Both the position numbers and the translations under genes were made by a program. A stretch of 64,000 nucleotides of DNA from an uncultured bacterium (lineage in GTDB: Bacteria > Cyanobacteriota > Vampirovibrionia > Gastranaerophilales > Gastranaerophilaceae): assembly GCA_902462155.1 (NCBI GenBank), contig CABQAQ010000006.1, forward strand, positions 62,001 through 126,000. Reading direction: 5' to 3'. Positions within the stretch are counted from its first letter, which is position 1; every line of letters starts with the position of its first letter. The notes beneath the pieces were generated by a model. It was not told the origin of the DNA, made no database searches, and was given only the letters and a program-made list of their open reading frames with translations. Of this stretch, positions 9,281-18,845 are shown one piece after another.

Positions 9281-9370
9281 ATTGTTATTGGGGCTTTGTT
9301 AACTTTATTATCAGCTATTTTAGTTGAACATATCATTTTTTTTAAAAAACACTGGAGAAAGAAATGCTAA
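9119..9370 (+). CDS. Small single-pass membrane protein (tandem duplicate, truncated copy)
   Basis: 83 residues from the ATG at 9119, which has an AAGGAAGG Shine-Dalgarno sequence 10 bases upstream. It begins MINISSQIKSQKYNV, with VAFRN at 20-24 (FKG-like motif). A basic stretch KQHKKKIVKR precedes a hydrophobic segment of about 20 residues, then a short basic tail. The first 54 codons are nearly identical to those of the next gene. Here the reading frame ends soon after the membrane helix, so it lacks the soluble C-terminal domain of its neighbour. Function unknown; probably a product of a recent duplication. Confidence 0.6.
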   Translation: MINISSQIKSQKYNVNSNVAFRNNLTSSDVKHNSDQISLNDSDRKQHKKKIVKRIVIGALLTLLSAILVEHIIFFKKHWRKKC

Positions 9371-10083
9371 TGATTAATATTTCTTCTCAAATAAAATCAC
9401 AAAAGTGCAATGTTAATTCTAATGTTGCTTTTAGAAATAACCTTACATCTTCTAATGTTAAACACAATTCTGATCAAATTTCTTTAAATGATTCTGACCG
9501 TAAGCAACATAAGAAAAAAATTGTTAAAAGAGTCGTTTTTGGTTCTTTGTTAGCAACTATTTTAACAGCAATTATGCTGCTTATGAAAAGGTCTATAAAA
9601 ATTAAACGATTAAAAAAAGAAGCATTAAATCTACCTTATCCAAAAAATTTAGCAGAATTGCTTAAAGATAAAGGTTTAATTAAAGAGAATAATTTAATTG
9701 TTGTAAAAGATACTAATACAAAATTTACCGGAGAGATCGCTCAAAAATACTGTAGCACTGACGATTTACCTTATATTGAGATCTGGAGATATAAAAATGG
9801 AATCATTAATGAAGAATTAGTTACAAATACAGATGGTAAAATTTTATACGGTAAATTTTACAGTCCTGACGGTAAATATTATGTTAATGTACAAAAAGTA
9901 AATTTTCCGTTAGGATTCGGAACGAAAAAAATATTCTCAGCTGCGATAGGAGATACAGAAAAAAAACATCCCTCGCAAATATTAGATGGTTGTAAATTAC
10001 CTTTTTATAAATCAGAGTTCGATTGGGGTAGAAAAGTAGCTGCCTCACTTAAGGATCCATTCCACTTAAATAAAAAGGATTAA
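9364..10083 (+). CDS. Single-pass membrane-anchored protein, function unknown
   Basis: 239 residues. GGAG at 9354-9357 favours the ATG at 9364; homology with the preceding gene begins at the second ATG, 9370. The N-terminal 54 residues copy the upstream gene: MINISSQ, VAFRN, basic KQHKKKIVKR. Then a membrane helix (about residues 58-75, FGSLLATILTAIMLLM) and a C-terminal domain of about 160 residues. That domain contains IWRYKNGIINEELVTNTDGK and YSPDGKYYV-like strands, suggesting a beta-rich fold. I do not recognise it. It overlaps the preceding gene by 7 bases. Confidence 0.65.
   Translation: MLMINISSQIKSQKCNVNSNVAFRNNLTSSNVKHNSDQISLNDSDRKQHKKKIVKRVVFGSLLATILTAIMLLMKRSIKIKRLKKEALNLPYPKNLAELLKDKGLIKENNLIVVKDTNTKFTGEIAQKYCSTDDLPYIEIWRYKNGIINEELVTNTDGKILYGKFYSPDGKYYVNVQKVNFPLGFGTKKIFSAAIGDTEKKHPSQILDGCKLPFYKSEFDWGRKVAASLKDPFHLNKKD
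9370..9531 (+). repeat. Tandem duplication, copy 2
   Basis: Second copy of the 162-base unit at 9119-9280. Similarity fades in the membrane-helix codons that follow. Confidence 0.9.
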
Positions 10084-10270
10084 TTGAATATTTAATATGA
10101 TAATTATAACTATTGAATTAGAAAACTTTTCTGTAGCTTAATTTTTGCATAATGCAAAAAAAGACTTGATAAAAGGTTATAAAATTAAAACCATACCTAT
10201 CAAAAATTATTACGCAGTAAAACTATAATATAATGAAAATTTTTCTCATAAAAAATATTTAAGAAAAAAT

Positions 10271-10299
10271 AAAAAGCTCTAAAGAATAAAGAGCTTTTT
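10271..10299. terminator. Bidirectional rho-independent terminator
   Basis: Stem AAAAAGCTCT / AGAGCTTTTT (10271-10280 with 10290-10299) with a 9-base loop and T tracts on both sides. It lies between a plus-strand and a minus-strand gene that converge. Confidence 0.8.
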
Positions 10300-10329
10300 T
10301 ATTTTGTAAATCTAAAAAACTAAACTTAA

Positions 10330-10884
10330 TTAAAGAGGTATTTTTAAGACTTGTCCTAAACGTAATTGGTTAGGATTAGCCATATTATTAGCTTTTTGAA
10401 TAGCTTCTACTTTAGTCGGATCAAATTTTCCATAGAATCTTATGATAATACTTTCTAGGGTATCTCCACTTACAACAGTATAAGTTTCATTACCGGAATT
10501 AGCATTTTGATGAGAGATAACAGAGTTATCAGAAGGTACGATAGCAACATTAGATTTAGCCGAATCACGCCTTACAAGTTTATCAGAGCCTGATGAAAAA
10601 TCGAAATCTGAAACAGAGCCAATACTCATTAAAATACTCATAGAGAGCATGCAAAGAGCACCAGTAATAAAGCCAACAATAAGATAAACCCCTGGTGATT
10701 TACCACCAATATTTTGATTAACTTTAAAATTTCTCCAAAGCGCATCTAATTCTTTTTGCTTAGATGGTCTTTCATATTCTTTTATTTCATTTTCAAATGG
10801 CATAGAGCCTTGAGATTGCATATCTTCCAAGAATGGTAACCTTTCCTTTGTATACGTTCTTCTACGTAATGTTGAATTTCTCAT
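10330..10884 (-). CDS. LysM-domain membrane protein
   Basis: 184 residues. The N-terminal 60 residues are charged and presumably cytoplasmic; a hydrophobic helix runs from about 65 to 90; a Ser/Asn-rich linker follows; and a single LysM domain occupies residues 135-184 (YTVVSGDTLESI at the start, LRLGQVLKIPL at the end). LysM domains bind N-acetylglucosamine polymers, so the protein probably contacts peptidoglycan from a membrane anchor. It is monocistronic, with the terminator just downstream. Confidence 0.85.
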   Translation of the reverse strand: MRNSTLRRRTYTKERLPFLEDMQSQGSMPFENEIKEYERPSKQKELDALWRNFKVNQNIGGKSPGVYLIVGFITGALCMLSMSILMSIGSVSDFDFSSGSDKLVRRDSAKSNVAIVPSDNSVISHQNANSGNETYTVVSGDTLESIIIRFYGKFDPTKVEAIQKANNMANPNQLRLGQVLKIPL

Positions 10885-10996
10885 TAATTATTTACCTTTA
10901 TATCCAATTACTTATATGATATTTCCTGAAAAATTGAAAGTCAAGAAATATTAAATTTTTAATATACATAACTACACAATTAAATTAACCAAAAGT

Positions 10997-11269
10997 TTAA
11001 CTTAATGTATTTTCAAATTGATGATTATATATATACTTTAATTTCTTAGATCTGTCAAGCTGCTTAATAAAATATTCTAACTTTAAAGCTTCCGACTTCG
11101 TAGAACACTTTTTAACAAATAATATACTCTTTGGTTTATTAGCACGAGTAAATTTAGCTCCTTTACCTATTTTATGTAAGTGATATCTTTTTTCAACATT
11201 ATTTGTATATCCACAATAAAGTTTATTATTCTCTGTAAGAAGAATATATACAAAAAAATTTTTATCCAT
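10997..11269 (-). CDS. GIY-YIG nuclease-fold protein (YhbQ/UPF0213-like)
   Basis: 90 residues, a single GIY-YIG domain. The motif pair is VYI at 7-9 and YCGY at 18-21; Arg28 and Glu65 fit the catalytic Arg and metal-binding Glu of the fold. Stand-alone small GIY-YIG proteins of this type are thought to act in DNA repair or as structure-specific nucleases, but no firm role is known. It starts 8 bases inside the end of the upstream dus gene, so it belongs to that operon. Confidence 0.85.
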   Translation of the reverse strand: MDKNFFVYILLTENNKLYCGYTNNVEKRYHLHKIGKGAKFTRANKPKSILFVKKCSTKSEALKLEYFIKQLDRSKKLKYIYNHQFENTLS

Positions 11270-12278
11270 AAGTTAATTTTATTTCATCTAAAATATTAAA
11301 AATTTTGTTATAATCTTCCTCAACAACAAGTCTAGAACGGAATTGTGCAGCATTTTCTAAAGAGTTAATATAATAAGGATAATACTTTCTCATAAATTTT
11401 AAACCAACGACAGTACCTCTATAAGTCATTTCTTGATCTAAAAATTCTTTTAAAATATCTATCTTTTCAAGGATATTAAGAGGTGGAATAATTCTATTAA
11501 AATTTAAATATTGCTCTATCCTAAAAATTAAAGACGGATCAAATAAAATCCCTCTGCCAATAGCTACCCCAAAGGCCTCTGAAGAATCTAAACAATTTTT
11601 AGCATCTTCTATTGTTTTTATATCCCCATTTGCAAAATAAGGTATAGATATCTCATTTTTTAAAAGTTTTATAATCCCCCAATCAGCATTACCTGAATAC
11701 ATCTGCTTTTTCGTACGACCATGTATAGTAATAAAATCAGCACCAGATAATTCCATTTTTTTTGCAAATTCTACAAAATTTATCTGATCCTGATTAATCC
11801 CTAACCTACACTTAACACTTACAGGAATATTTACAACGTCTTTTATTGATTTAACAATATCACAAGCTAAATCAAAATCCGTCATCAAAGCACATCCATC
11901 TTTCCCATTAAATACTTTTTTTACCGGACACCCCATATTTATATCAATAATATCAGCCCTATCTTCTAAAATTTTAGCTGCTTTTGACATAATATAAGGT
12001 TTATGTCCAGATAGTTGGCAACATATTGGAGACTCTTTATCTTTAAAAACTTCTGCTATCTTTGCCTCTTTATTATTAACTAAAGCTTCTGAACTTATCA
12101 TTTCTGTTGTTAATAAAGCAGTTTTAGAATACTTTCTAACAAGCCGACGTAAAACTAAATCCGTAATACCCGCCATTGGTGCTAAGGACACTTGCGAATT
12201 TAAAATAAAATTACCTATCTTTATACTCTTTTTTTCTTCGCTTTCTGAACTTTTTTCTATTAATTTAATATTATCCAT
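11262..12278 (-). CDS. dus: tRNA-dihydrouridine synthase (DusB-like)
   Basis: 338 residues. FMN-dependent reduction of specific uridines in the tRNA D-loop. APMAGITD at 33-40 is the Dus signature; NMGCPVKK carries Cys117, the conserved catalytic acid; SVKCRLG, ITIHGRT and GRGIL are further FMN-barrel motifs. The N-terminus is slightly extended. It overlaps the downstream GIY-YIG gene and the upstream TPR gene by 8 bases each, forming a tight three-gene operon. Confidence 0.92.
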   Translation of the reverse strand: MDNIKLIEKSSESEEKKSIKIGNFILNSQVSLAPMAGITDLVLRRLVRKYSKTALLTTEMISSEALVNNKEAKIAEVFKDKESPICCQLSGHKPYIMSKAAKILEDRADIIDINMGCPVKKVFNGKDGCALMTDFDLACDIVKSIKDVVNIPVSVKCRLGINQDQINFVEFAKKMELSGADFITIHGRTKKQMYSGNADWGIIKLLKNEISIPYFANGDIKTIEDAKNCLDSSEAFGVAIGRGILFDPSLIFRIEQYLNFNRIIPPLNILEKIDILKEFLDQEMTYRGTVVGLKFMRKYYPYYINSLENAAQFRSRLVVEEDYNKIFNILDEIKLTYG

Positions 12279-14439
12279 AATTTTTTAATTCTTCTATTCT
12301 TGTTTTAGAATAACCGGTAAACTCATTTTGATTTTTCTCTTTAGATAAATATAATCTATAATAAGTAAGCGCATTTTTATATTGCTTTAATGAATCATAA
12401 CCTACAGCTAAAGAATAATAAGCAATATTTACATTTGGATCTAATTTAATAGTCATCTGGTAATCTTTAATAGCTAAAGATTGGTTATTTAAAGCCTCGT
12501 AACAAAGACCTCTATAATAATAAGCCAAAGACGATTTTTTAGAAGTTGTTGCTTTGCCGGAATTGAGATATTGATTCAATCTGGAAATAGCCGTCGTATA
12601 TTGTTTATTATCATAAAGCGAAATTATATTCTTTAAAGTACGATCATCTTGAGATTTAGATATATAATCATAAAGCTCTTTTGCATCATTGTTCTGAGGA
12701 TTAAGCTCCATAGCTTTTTTAGCATATACTGCAGCATTATTGATATCTTCTAAATCAGAATAAGTTAGAGCCAATAAGTAATTAATATCAGAATCATTAG
12801 GTTTAAGAGAAAACGCTTTTTTATAATAATTAAGAGCTTCTTTTAAATTACCTAAAGCATAATAAGTACTACCCATTCCCGAAATACTATCAAAAGAAGC
12901 AGGCTGTATCTTTTGATAAATAGATAAGGCATCTTGAAATTTATTAGCTTCAAAAGCCATCATAGCTTGATTTAAAAGTTCATCTTTTTGTCCATCTTGG
13001 AATTCTTTATAATATTTATCAATATCAGGATTATTAGCAAATTTAACCTTAGCTTTATTCATAACATTTAAAGCTTCATCCATTTGACCTATTTCCCTAT
13101 AAATAGAAGCTAAATTAATATATGCATCTTGATTTGTACTATTAAGTTCTATAGTCTTCTTATAAAAAGGAATAGCTTCATTAATATTACCTAAACGATG
13201 TAGTTCAAAGGCCAAATTGTAATTAAAAAGCTCATCGTTTGGATTTTTAACTACTTGTTCTTGAAGATAAGAAATAAATTTATCTGATGGCATTTTAGAT
13301 TTCATCAAATCAAAGTATTCTAATTTTGCCTCTTTGTTATCAGGATCATTAACTAAAACCAATTTATATTCAGCTAAAGCCTCGTTATATTTATTAAGTG
13401 CGTTTAAACATTGAGCTTTATAAAGCCTTGCTCTAACATTATTAGAATTTTTATTTAAAATATCATCATAAATTTTTATAGCCGAGTCATAATTCTTTTG
13501 TAATTGGTATAAAGTAGCTAAATTAAGTTTAGCAATTTGATTTTTAGGATCCAGATCTTGAGCTTTTTTATAAAGATTTAAAGCTTGATCATTATAATTA
13601 AGTTTTTGACATATAGCACCAAAGCTAATACAATTTTCGACATTTTTAGGGTCAGAGTTATATTTTGAACTATAAATTCTATAAAGCGAATCTAAGACAT
13701 CATTAGATTCTATATTTTTAGAAAGAGCAGTATTATAATATTGTTGAGCTTTATCAAATTGGTTAGATTTTTCATAAGATCTGGCTAGCTTAAGAGCAAG
13801 TTTAGGATCATTTTGGTTTAAATTAAAAGCACGATCATAAAAGAATGCACTTTGAGAATAATTTTCAAAAATGCTCATAATATCGCCTAAATTTAAAGAA
13901 GCTTCATATTCTAAATCTTGAGAGATATTACCTTGTAAAGCATATAAAAATTCAACGGCACTAGCTGCAAATTCGCCTTTTTGCCTTAGGTTTTTAGCTA
14001 TATTAAATCTATTTTGAGAACTTAAATTAATTTTTTGTAACTCAAGTACTTCGGAAAGATTCAGCTGTGTATCGTCAATAGCTCTATCAATATTTTTTGA
14101 GAAAGTAATGTCACTATAATATTTTAAATAAAATAATGCAGAACGAAGATCATTAGCAGATGATTGAAGATCTTGTTTTTTATTATAAAAATAAGTAGCC
14201 CGAGCTAAATATGAATTAATAATTCCAACAAGAGCTTGGTGATTTGCATATTGTTCTCTTAAAGATTTTTTATAAGTTAAAATAGAATCGGTATATTTAT
14301 TCTGCTCATAGAAAGATTTAGCTTGAGAGTTATAATAATCAACAGTTTGATTATCCGCATATGAAATATTCACCGTAAAGAGATTAAAAAAACAAAAATA
14401 AAAAATTATTAACTTAAAAATTTTCTTTTTATTCGTCAT
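12271..14439 (-). CDS. Exported TPR-repeat protein
   Basis: 722 residues from the ATG at 14439, chosen because AAAAGG ends 9 bases upstream; the frame also has an ATG at 14448 with no spacing to that site. It begins with a signal peptide (KKK, hydrophobic core to about residue 25, then NISYA-D). The rest is a long array of TPR repeats (for example AKLNLATLYQLQKNYDSAIKIY; AYYYRGLCYEALNNQSLAI), probably 15 or more. A periplasmic or outer-membrane scaffolding role is likely; the partner is unknown. It leads the dus/GIY-YIG operon. Confidence 0.85.
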   Translation of the reverse strand: MTNKKKIFKLIIFYFCFFNLFTVNISYADNQTVDYYNSQAKSFYEQNKYTDSILTYKKSLREQYANHQALVGIINSYLARATYFYNKKQDLQSSANDLRSALFYLKYYSDITFSKNIDRAIDDTQLNLSEVLELQKINLSSQNRFNIAKNLRQKGEFAASAVEFLYALQGNISQDLEYEASLNLGDIMSIFENYSQSAFFYDRAFNLNQNDPKLALKLARSYEKSNQFDKAQQYYNTALSKNIESNDVLDSLYRIYSSKYNSDPKNVENCISFGAICQKLNYNDQALNLYKKAQDLDPKNQIAKLNLATLYQLQKNYDSAIKIYDDILNKNSNNVRARLYKAQCLNALNKYNEALAEYKLVLVNDPDNKEAKLEYFDLMKSKMPSDKFISYLQEQVVKNPNDELFNYNLAFELHRLGNINEAIPFYKKTIELNSTNQDAYINLASIYREIGQMDEALNVMNKAKVKFANNPDIDKYYKEFQDGQKDELLNQAMMAFEANKFQDALSIYQKIQPASFDSISGMGSTYYALGNLKEALNYYKKAFSLKPNDSDINYLLALTYSDLEDINNAAVYAKKAMELNPQNNDAKELYDYISKSQDDRTLKNIISLYDNKQYTTAISRLNQYLNSGKATTSKKSSLAYYYRGLCYEALNNQSLAIKDYQMTIKLDPNVNIAYYSLAVGYDSLKQYKNALTYYRLYLSKEKNQNEFTGYSKTRIEELKNYG

Positions 14440-14679
14440 AAATTGCATCCTTTTTATATTTAATATGCCCTTTAAAATACCTTTATAGAAATAAAATATT
14501 CTATATTATTTTAATACCGAATTATAAAAAAAAACAAGGAATAATTTATTATCAATCTGGGTATAATTAATAATTTAATAGAGAATTAATGTAAGGATAT
14601 TAATTAATAAATTTTACTTTAATAAATCTTTTGGTGTAAAATATAGAAGTGTAGAAGAAAAAATGAGGTAATAAAAATA

Positions 14680-16368
14680 ATGAAAAAATTATCACCACTT
14701 CAGATTGAAAGATTAAAGTATGAACCAAAGTTACCAAAATCATTAGCGAATGGAATAAATAAGCTAGAAATGGTAGAGAAAGAGAAAACAAGTTGCATAA
14801 AAGATCAAGAAGAAATTGAGAAATTATTTCCAAATTGTTACGGTTCACCAATAGTAGAATTTCAAGAATCCAATAAGAGTACAGAAGATAAAATACAGAA
14901 GAATGTAGGTGTAATCTTATCAGGAGGTCAAGCTCCTGGCGGGCATAATGTAATATGCGGATTATATGATGCGTTAAAGCAAGCCAATAAAGAGAATAAG
15001 CTATATGGATTTTTAGGTGGTCCATCAGGAATAATAGAAGGTAAATATATAGAATTTACAGACGAATTTATTAATAAATACAGAAATACAGGTGGATTTG
15101 ATATTATTGGATCCGGAAGAACAAAACTTGAAACAGAAGAACAATTCCAGAAATCATTAGAAAATTGCAAAAAACTAAATATTTCAGGAATAGTTATAAT
15201 AGGTGGAGATGACTCAAATACGAATGCTTGTATGCTAGCAGAATGGATGTCAAAGAATAATACCCACATCCAAGTAATAGGATGTCCAAAAACAATAGAT
15301 GGCGATTTAAAAAACGAACAAATAGAAATTTCATTTGGATTTGACACAGCAGTAAAAACATACGCAGAATTAATAGGTAATATTCAAAGGGATGCAAACA
15401 GTGCAAAAAAATATTGGCATTTTATAAAAATTATGGGAAGAAGTGCCTCTCACGTAGCATTAGAAGCAGCATTACAGACACAACCGAATATCACTTTAAT
15501 ATCAGAAGAAGTTGAAGCTAAAGAAATGTCATTAAATGAAATAGTAAATAATATGGCAACAATAATAGCAAAAAGAGCCGAAGCCGGTAAAAATTTTGGT
15601 ATAGCAATAGTACCTGAAGGTTTAATAGAATTTATACCGGAAATGAAAAGTATGATAGCAAATCTTAATGATCTGTTAGCAAAACTAGAAAATGAAGATA
15701 GTTTTATAAACGCAAAATGTGCAGAAGATAAATTCACAATGATAGAAAATAGTTTAGAAAAACATAATGCTAGAGTATTTAAATCATTACCATCATTAAT
15801 AAAATCTCAATTATTAATGGATAGAGATCCACATGGAAATGTACAGGTATCAAAGATCGAAACAGAAAAATTATTAATAGAAATGATCCGAACAAAATTA
15901 GCAGAAATGAAAGCAGAAGGTAAATATAAAGGTAAATTTGCTGATCAAGCGCATTTCTTTGGATATGAAGGCAGATGTGCGTTCCCATCTAATTTTGATG
16001 CTGATTATTGTTATTCTTTAGGTTTCAATGCATTTGCGTTAATAAAATTTGGATTAACAGGATATTTGTCATCAATAAAGAATTTAACAAAGCCAGCCAG
16101 TGAATGGAAAGCAGGTGGAGTACCGTTAACAATGATGATGAACATGGAACGCAGACACGGAAAATTAAAACCGGTAATCCAAAAAGCATTAGTAAAACTT
16201 GATGGTCCAGTATTTAAAATGCTAGAAGAAAATAGAGAAAAATGGGCTATGGAGGATAATTACATATTCCCTGGAGCAATCCAATACTTTGGCCCATCAG
16301 AAGTATGTGATGTTACAACAATTACATTACAGCTAGAAAAGAATAATCCAAAAACAGCATTAGTGTAA
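14680..16368 (+). CDS. pfp: Diphosphate--fructose-6-phosphate 1-phosphotransferase
   Basis: 562 residues, the length of the long (plant beta-subunit-like) PPi-dependent phosphofructokinases. It reversibly phosphorylates fructose 6-phosphate using pyrophosphate. GGQAPGG at 82-88 binds phosphate. GGDDS at 175-179 carries the second Asp that distinguishes PPi users from ATP users. PKTIDGDL from 203 holds the catalytic Asp207, and MGRSASH follows. GAGG is 11 bases before the ATG. The gene stands alone, with a strong terminator after it. A PPi-linked glycolysis is the implied physiology. Confidence 0.93.
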   Translation: MKKLSPLQIERLKYEPKLPKSLANGINKLEMVEKEKTSCIKDQEEIEKLFPNCYGSPIVEFQESNKSTEDKIQKNVGVILSGGQAPGGHNVICGLYDALKQANKENKLYGFLGGPSGIIEGKYIEFTDEFINKYRNTGGFDIIGSGRTKLETEEQFQKSLENCKKLNISGIVIIGGDDSNTNACMLAEWMSKNNTHIQVIGCPKTIDGDLKNEQIEISFGFDTAVKTYAELIGNIQRDANSAKKYWHFIKIMGRSASHVALEAALQTQPNITLISEEVEAKEMSLNEIVNNMATIIAKRAEAGKNFGIAIVPEGLIEFIPEMKSMIANLNDLLAKLENEDSFINAKCAEDKFTMIENSLEKHNARVFKSLPSLIKSQLLMDRDPHGNVQVSKIETEKLLIEMIRTKLAEMKAEGKYKGKFADQAHFFGYEGRCAFPSNFDADYCYSLGFNAFALIKFGLTGYLSSIKNLTKPASEWKAGGVPLTMMMNMERRHGKLKPVIQKALVKLDGPVFKMLEENREKWAMEDNYIFPGAIQYFGPSEVCDVTTITLQLEKNNPKTALV

Positions 16369-16392
16369 TAAATAATAAAATAGATAAAAAAA

Positions 16393-16430
16393 GAGAGCGG
16401 CAAGGATATAATTCTTGCCGCTCTCTTTTT
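16393..16430 (+). terminator. Strong rho-independent terminator after pfp
   Basis: Perfect 12-pair GC-rich stem GAGAGCGGCAAG / CTTGCCGCTCTC (16393-16404 with 16414-16425), 9-base loop, then a run of eight T. Confidence 0.95.
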
Positions 16431-16434
16431 TTTA

Positions 16435-16804
16435 AACAATATAAAATAGAACAAGTATCTGAAAACATCAATCACAGATTAGTCCTCATTTGCCTTATAA
16501 TTGTTATAATTGAAGGAATAGAAATACCAACAAGTGAAAAAATTGCCTGTAATACCAGATGGCATACTAAATATAACAGTTTTTCAAAGAATTTTTATAA
16601 AATTTTAATGAATTAAATTATATAATAAAATAGACACACAAGAAAAAATAATTAGCTACAATAATAAAATAATATACTTTCATAAATTTATTAAATAAAA
16701 TATATTTATAAGAAGAGTAAAAAAAAATAAAAAATATAAGAATAAAAAAAGATTTAATGATAAAATTAAGATAAGAAAAATAGAAGAAAAGGTTGGAGAT
16801 AAAA
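16435..16804. other. Non-coding region between pfp and lysS
   Basis: About 370 bases without a credible gene. The first 130 bases are less AT-rich and contain the near-palindrome TTATAATTGTTATAATT at about 16497-16513. The remainder is A-rich, leading to the GGAGAT Shine-Dalgarno site of lysS. No tRNA cloverleaf or strong promoter was recognised. Confidence 0.5.
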
Positions 16805-18304
16805 ATGAGTAATAATTCTATGCAACAAGAGCAAACAACAATAAATAATAATGTAAGGAATACAAGGATCCAGAAATTAGCAGATCTGGCAGAACTTGGT
16901 ATTAACCCTTTTGCGTATTCATTTGATAAAAATACAAATGCAAAATATTTACAAGAAAAATATGCCGACTTAAAGAATGGAGAAGAAACCGAAGATAAAT
17001 ATGCTATTTCAGGAAGGATCATGGCAATGAGAAATTCCGGAATGTTTATAGATTTAATGGATGATAGTGGAAAAATACAGATATTCAATCATAAAGAAAA
17101 TTTATCCGAAGAGAATCTTCAAGTATTAAAATTACTTGATATAGGAGATATAGTAGGTTTTTACGGAACAATAAGAAGGACCCCAAGAGGTGAGTTAAGT
17201 ATAAAATCAACAGAAATAAAACTATTAACAAAATCTTTATTACCGTTGCCTGAAAAGTTTCACGGATTAACAGATATAGAGACAAGATATAGACAAAGAT
17301 ACGTGGATCTAATAGTAAATGAAAATGTAAGAGATACATTTAGGAAGAGAAGTTTAATAATACAGAAAGTAAGATCATATCTAACAAACCTTGGATTTTT
17401 AGAGGTAGAGACTCCAATGTTACAGACCCAAGCTGGAGGAGCTGCAGCCAGACCATTTATAACCCATCATAACAGTTTAGATATGGATATGTACTTAAGA
17501 ATAGCACCGGAATTATACTTAAAAAGACTTTTAGTAGGCGGATTAAGCGAAAAGATCTTTGAAATAAATAGAAGCTTTAGAAATGAGGGACTATCTCCAA
17601 GACATAATCCGGAATTTACAATGATGGAAATATATCAAGCATATGTTGATTACAACGAGATGATGGCTCTTACCGAGAATATGATATCAAGTATAGCAAA
17701 AGACGTACTTGGAACAATGAAAATAAACTTCCAAGGTAAAGAAATAGATTTAACGCCACCTTGGGATAGAAAAACAATGCTAGGAGCAATAAAAGAGGCA
17801 ACAGATATAGATTTTACAGATGTGTATACATTAGAAGAATCACAGAGATTAGCAAGAGAAATAGGAGTAGATGCAAGTGAATGTACAAATTGGGGAAAAG
17901 TTTTAGATCTTATATTTGAAGAAAGAGTTGAACCTAATTTAATCCAACCGGTACATATAATAGATTATCCAAGGGACATATCTCCATTAGCAAAAGTACA
18001 TAGGAATAACGATAGATTAACAGAGAGATTCGAAACAAGAATAAACGGCTGGGAAGTAGCAAATGCGTTTTCAGAATTAACAGACCCATTAGATCAACGT
18101 AATAGATTTGAAGCCCAAGCAAAAGCAAAAGCCCAAGGAGATGAAGAAGCACAAGATATAGATGAAGACTTCATAACAGCATTAGAACACGGTATGCCTC
18201 CTGCCGGTGGTTTAGGAATAGGCCTTGATAGAATCATTATGTTACTTACAAATTCACCTACAATACGTGATGTAATTACATTTCCTACTATGAAAAATAA
18301 ATAA
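16805..18304 (+). CDS. lysS: Lysyl-tRNA synthetase, class II
   Basis: 499 residues. Charges tRNA-Lys. The N-terminal OB-fold anticodon-binding domain includes ISGRIMAMRNSGMFIDLMD. The class II core has motif 1 around FLEVETPMLQTQAGGAAARPF, motif 2 FRNEGLSPRHNPEFTMMEIY and motif 3 GLGIGLDRIIMLL near the C-terminus. I chose the ATG at 16805, 7 bases after GGAG; an in-frame TTG at 16793 overlaps that site. Neighbours are unrelated housekeeping genes. Confidence 0.96.
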   Translation: MSNNSMQQEQTTINNNVRNTRIQKLADLAELGINPFAYSFDKNTNAKYLQEKYADLKNGEETEDKYAISGRIMAMRNSGMFIDLMDDSGKIQIFNHKENLSEENLQVLKLLDIGDIVGFYGTIRRTPRGELSIKSTEIKLLTKSLLPLPEKFHGLTDIETRYRQRYVDLIVNENVRDTFRKRSLIIQKVRSYLTNLGFLEVETPMLQTQAGGAAARPFITHHNSLDMDMYLRIAPELYLKRLLVGGLSEKIFEINRSFRNEGLSPRHNPEFTMMEIYQAYVDYNEMMALTENMISSIAKDVLGTMKINFQGKEIDLTPPWDRKTMLGAIKEATDIDFTDVYTLEESQRLAREIGVDASECTNWGKVLDLIFEERVEPNLIQPVHIIDYPRDISPLAKVHRNNDRLTERFETRINGWEVANAFSELTDPLDQRNRFEAQAKAKAQGDEEAQDIDEDFITALEHGMPPAGGLGIGLDRIIMLLTNSPTIRDVITFPTMKNK

Positions 18305-18342
18305 GATTTTATACGAGTATAATAGAATTTTATAAAAAAAAC

Positions 18343-18370
18343 TTGCAAAATAATTAAATATTAATATAAT
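18343..18370 (+). promoter_or_regulatory. Sigma70-type promoter of the HU gene
   Basis: -35 TTGCAA (18343-18348), 16-base spacer, consensus -10 TATAAT (18365-18370), about 40 bases before the ATG. A strong GAAAGGGG ribosome-binding site follows. Confidence 0.75.
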
Positions 18371-18409
18371 TATATTTGTAACTAGATTAAGAAAGGGGTT
18401 TATACCAAT

Positions 18410-18685
18410 ATGAACAAAGAAGAATTAGTACAAGAATTAGCTAAAAAAACCAATATTTCACAAAAGAAAGCAGCTGAAGTAGTAACAGCAATGGTAGATT
18501 GCATACAAAATGCAGTATCAAAAGGTAAAAAAGTAACATTAGTAGGATTTGGTACATTTGAAGCTAGAGATAGAGCAGCTAGAACTGGTCGTAATCCTCA
18601 AACTGGAGATACTATTACTATCGAAGCTAAAAAAGTTCCTGCATTTTCTGCTGGTAAAAAGTTCAAAGAAATGGTTAATGCTTAA
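18410..18685 (+). CDS. hup: HU-family DNA-binding protein
   Basis: 91 residues, the usual length of HU. Begins MNKEELVQELAKKTNISQKKA and carries the DNA-binding beta-arm signature GFGTFEARDRAARTGRNPQT followed by KKVPAFSAGKKFKE. It forms dimers that bend and compact DNA. Single gene with its own promoter and terminator, consistent with high expression. Confidence 0.96.
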   Translation: MNKEELVQELAKKTNISQKKAAEVVTAMVDCIQNAVSKGKKVTLVGFGTFEARDRAARTGRNPQTGDTITIEAKKVPAFSAGKKFKEMVNA

Positions 18686-18714
18686 TTAATTTTTGCTAAA
18701 TTTGTAAAAAGTTT

Positions 18715-18752
18715 AAAAAGATCAAACTATATATAAAAAGTTTGATCTTTTT
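18715..18752 (+). terminator. Rho-independent terminator after hup
   Basis: Stem AGATCAAACT / AGTTTGATCT (18719-18728 with 18739-18748), extended by A:T pairs, followed by a run of T. Confidence 0.9.
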
Positions 18753-18845
18753 TTAATAAGAAATAAGATAAATCAATAGACATATATATTTACAATTTCT
18801 TTACTTTTGATTTTATTTATATTAAAGTAAAAAAGTAGTATAACC

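Noticed and set aside
14600..15988. Several minus-strand frames opposite pfp
   Set aside because: They lie antisense to a well-supported gene and have Leu/Ile/Ser-rich shadow composition.
16435..16620. Possible tRNA or small RNA after the pfp terminator
   Set aside because: Less AT-rich than its surroundings but no T-loop (GGTTCGA-like) or acceptor pairing found.
16618..17339. Hydrophobic minus-strand frames around the lysS start
   Set aside because: Hydrophobicity arises from antisense reading of A-rich DNA; overlaps lysS and its leader.
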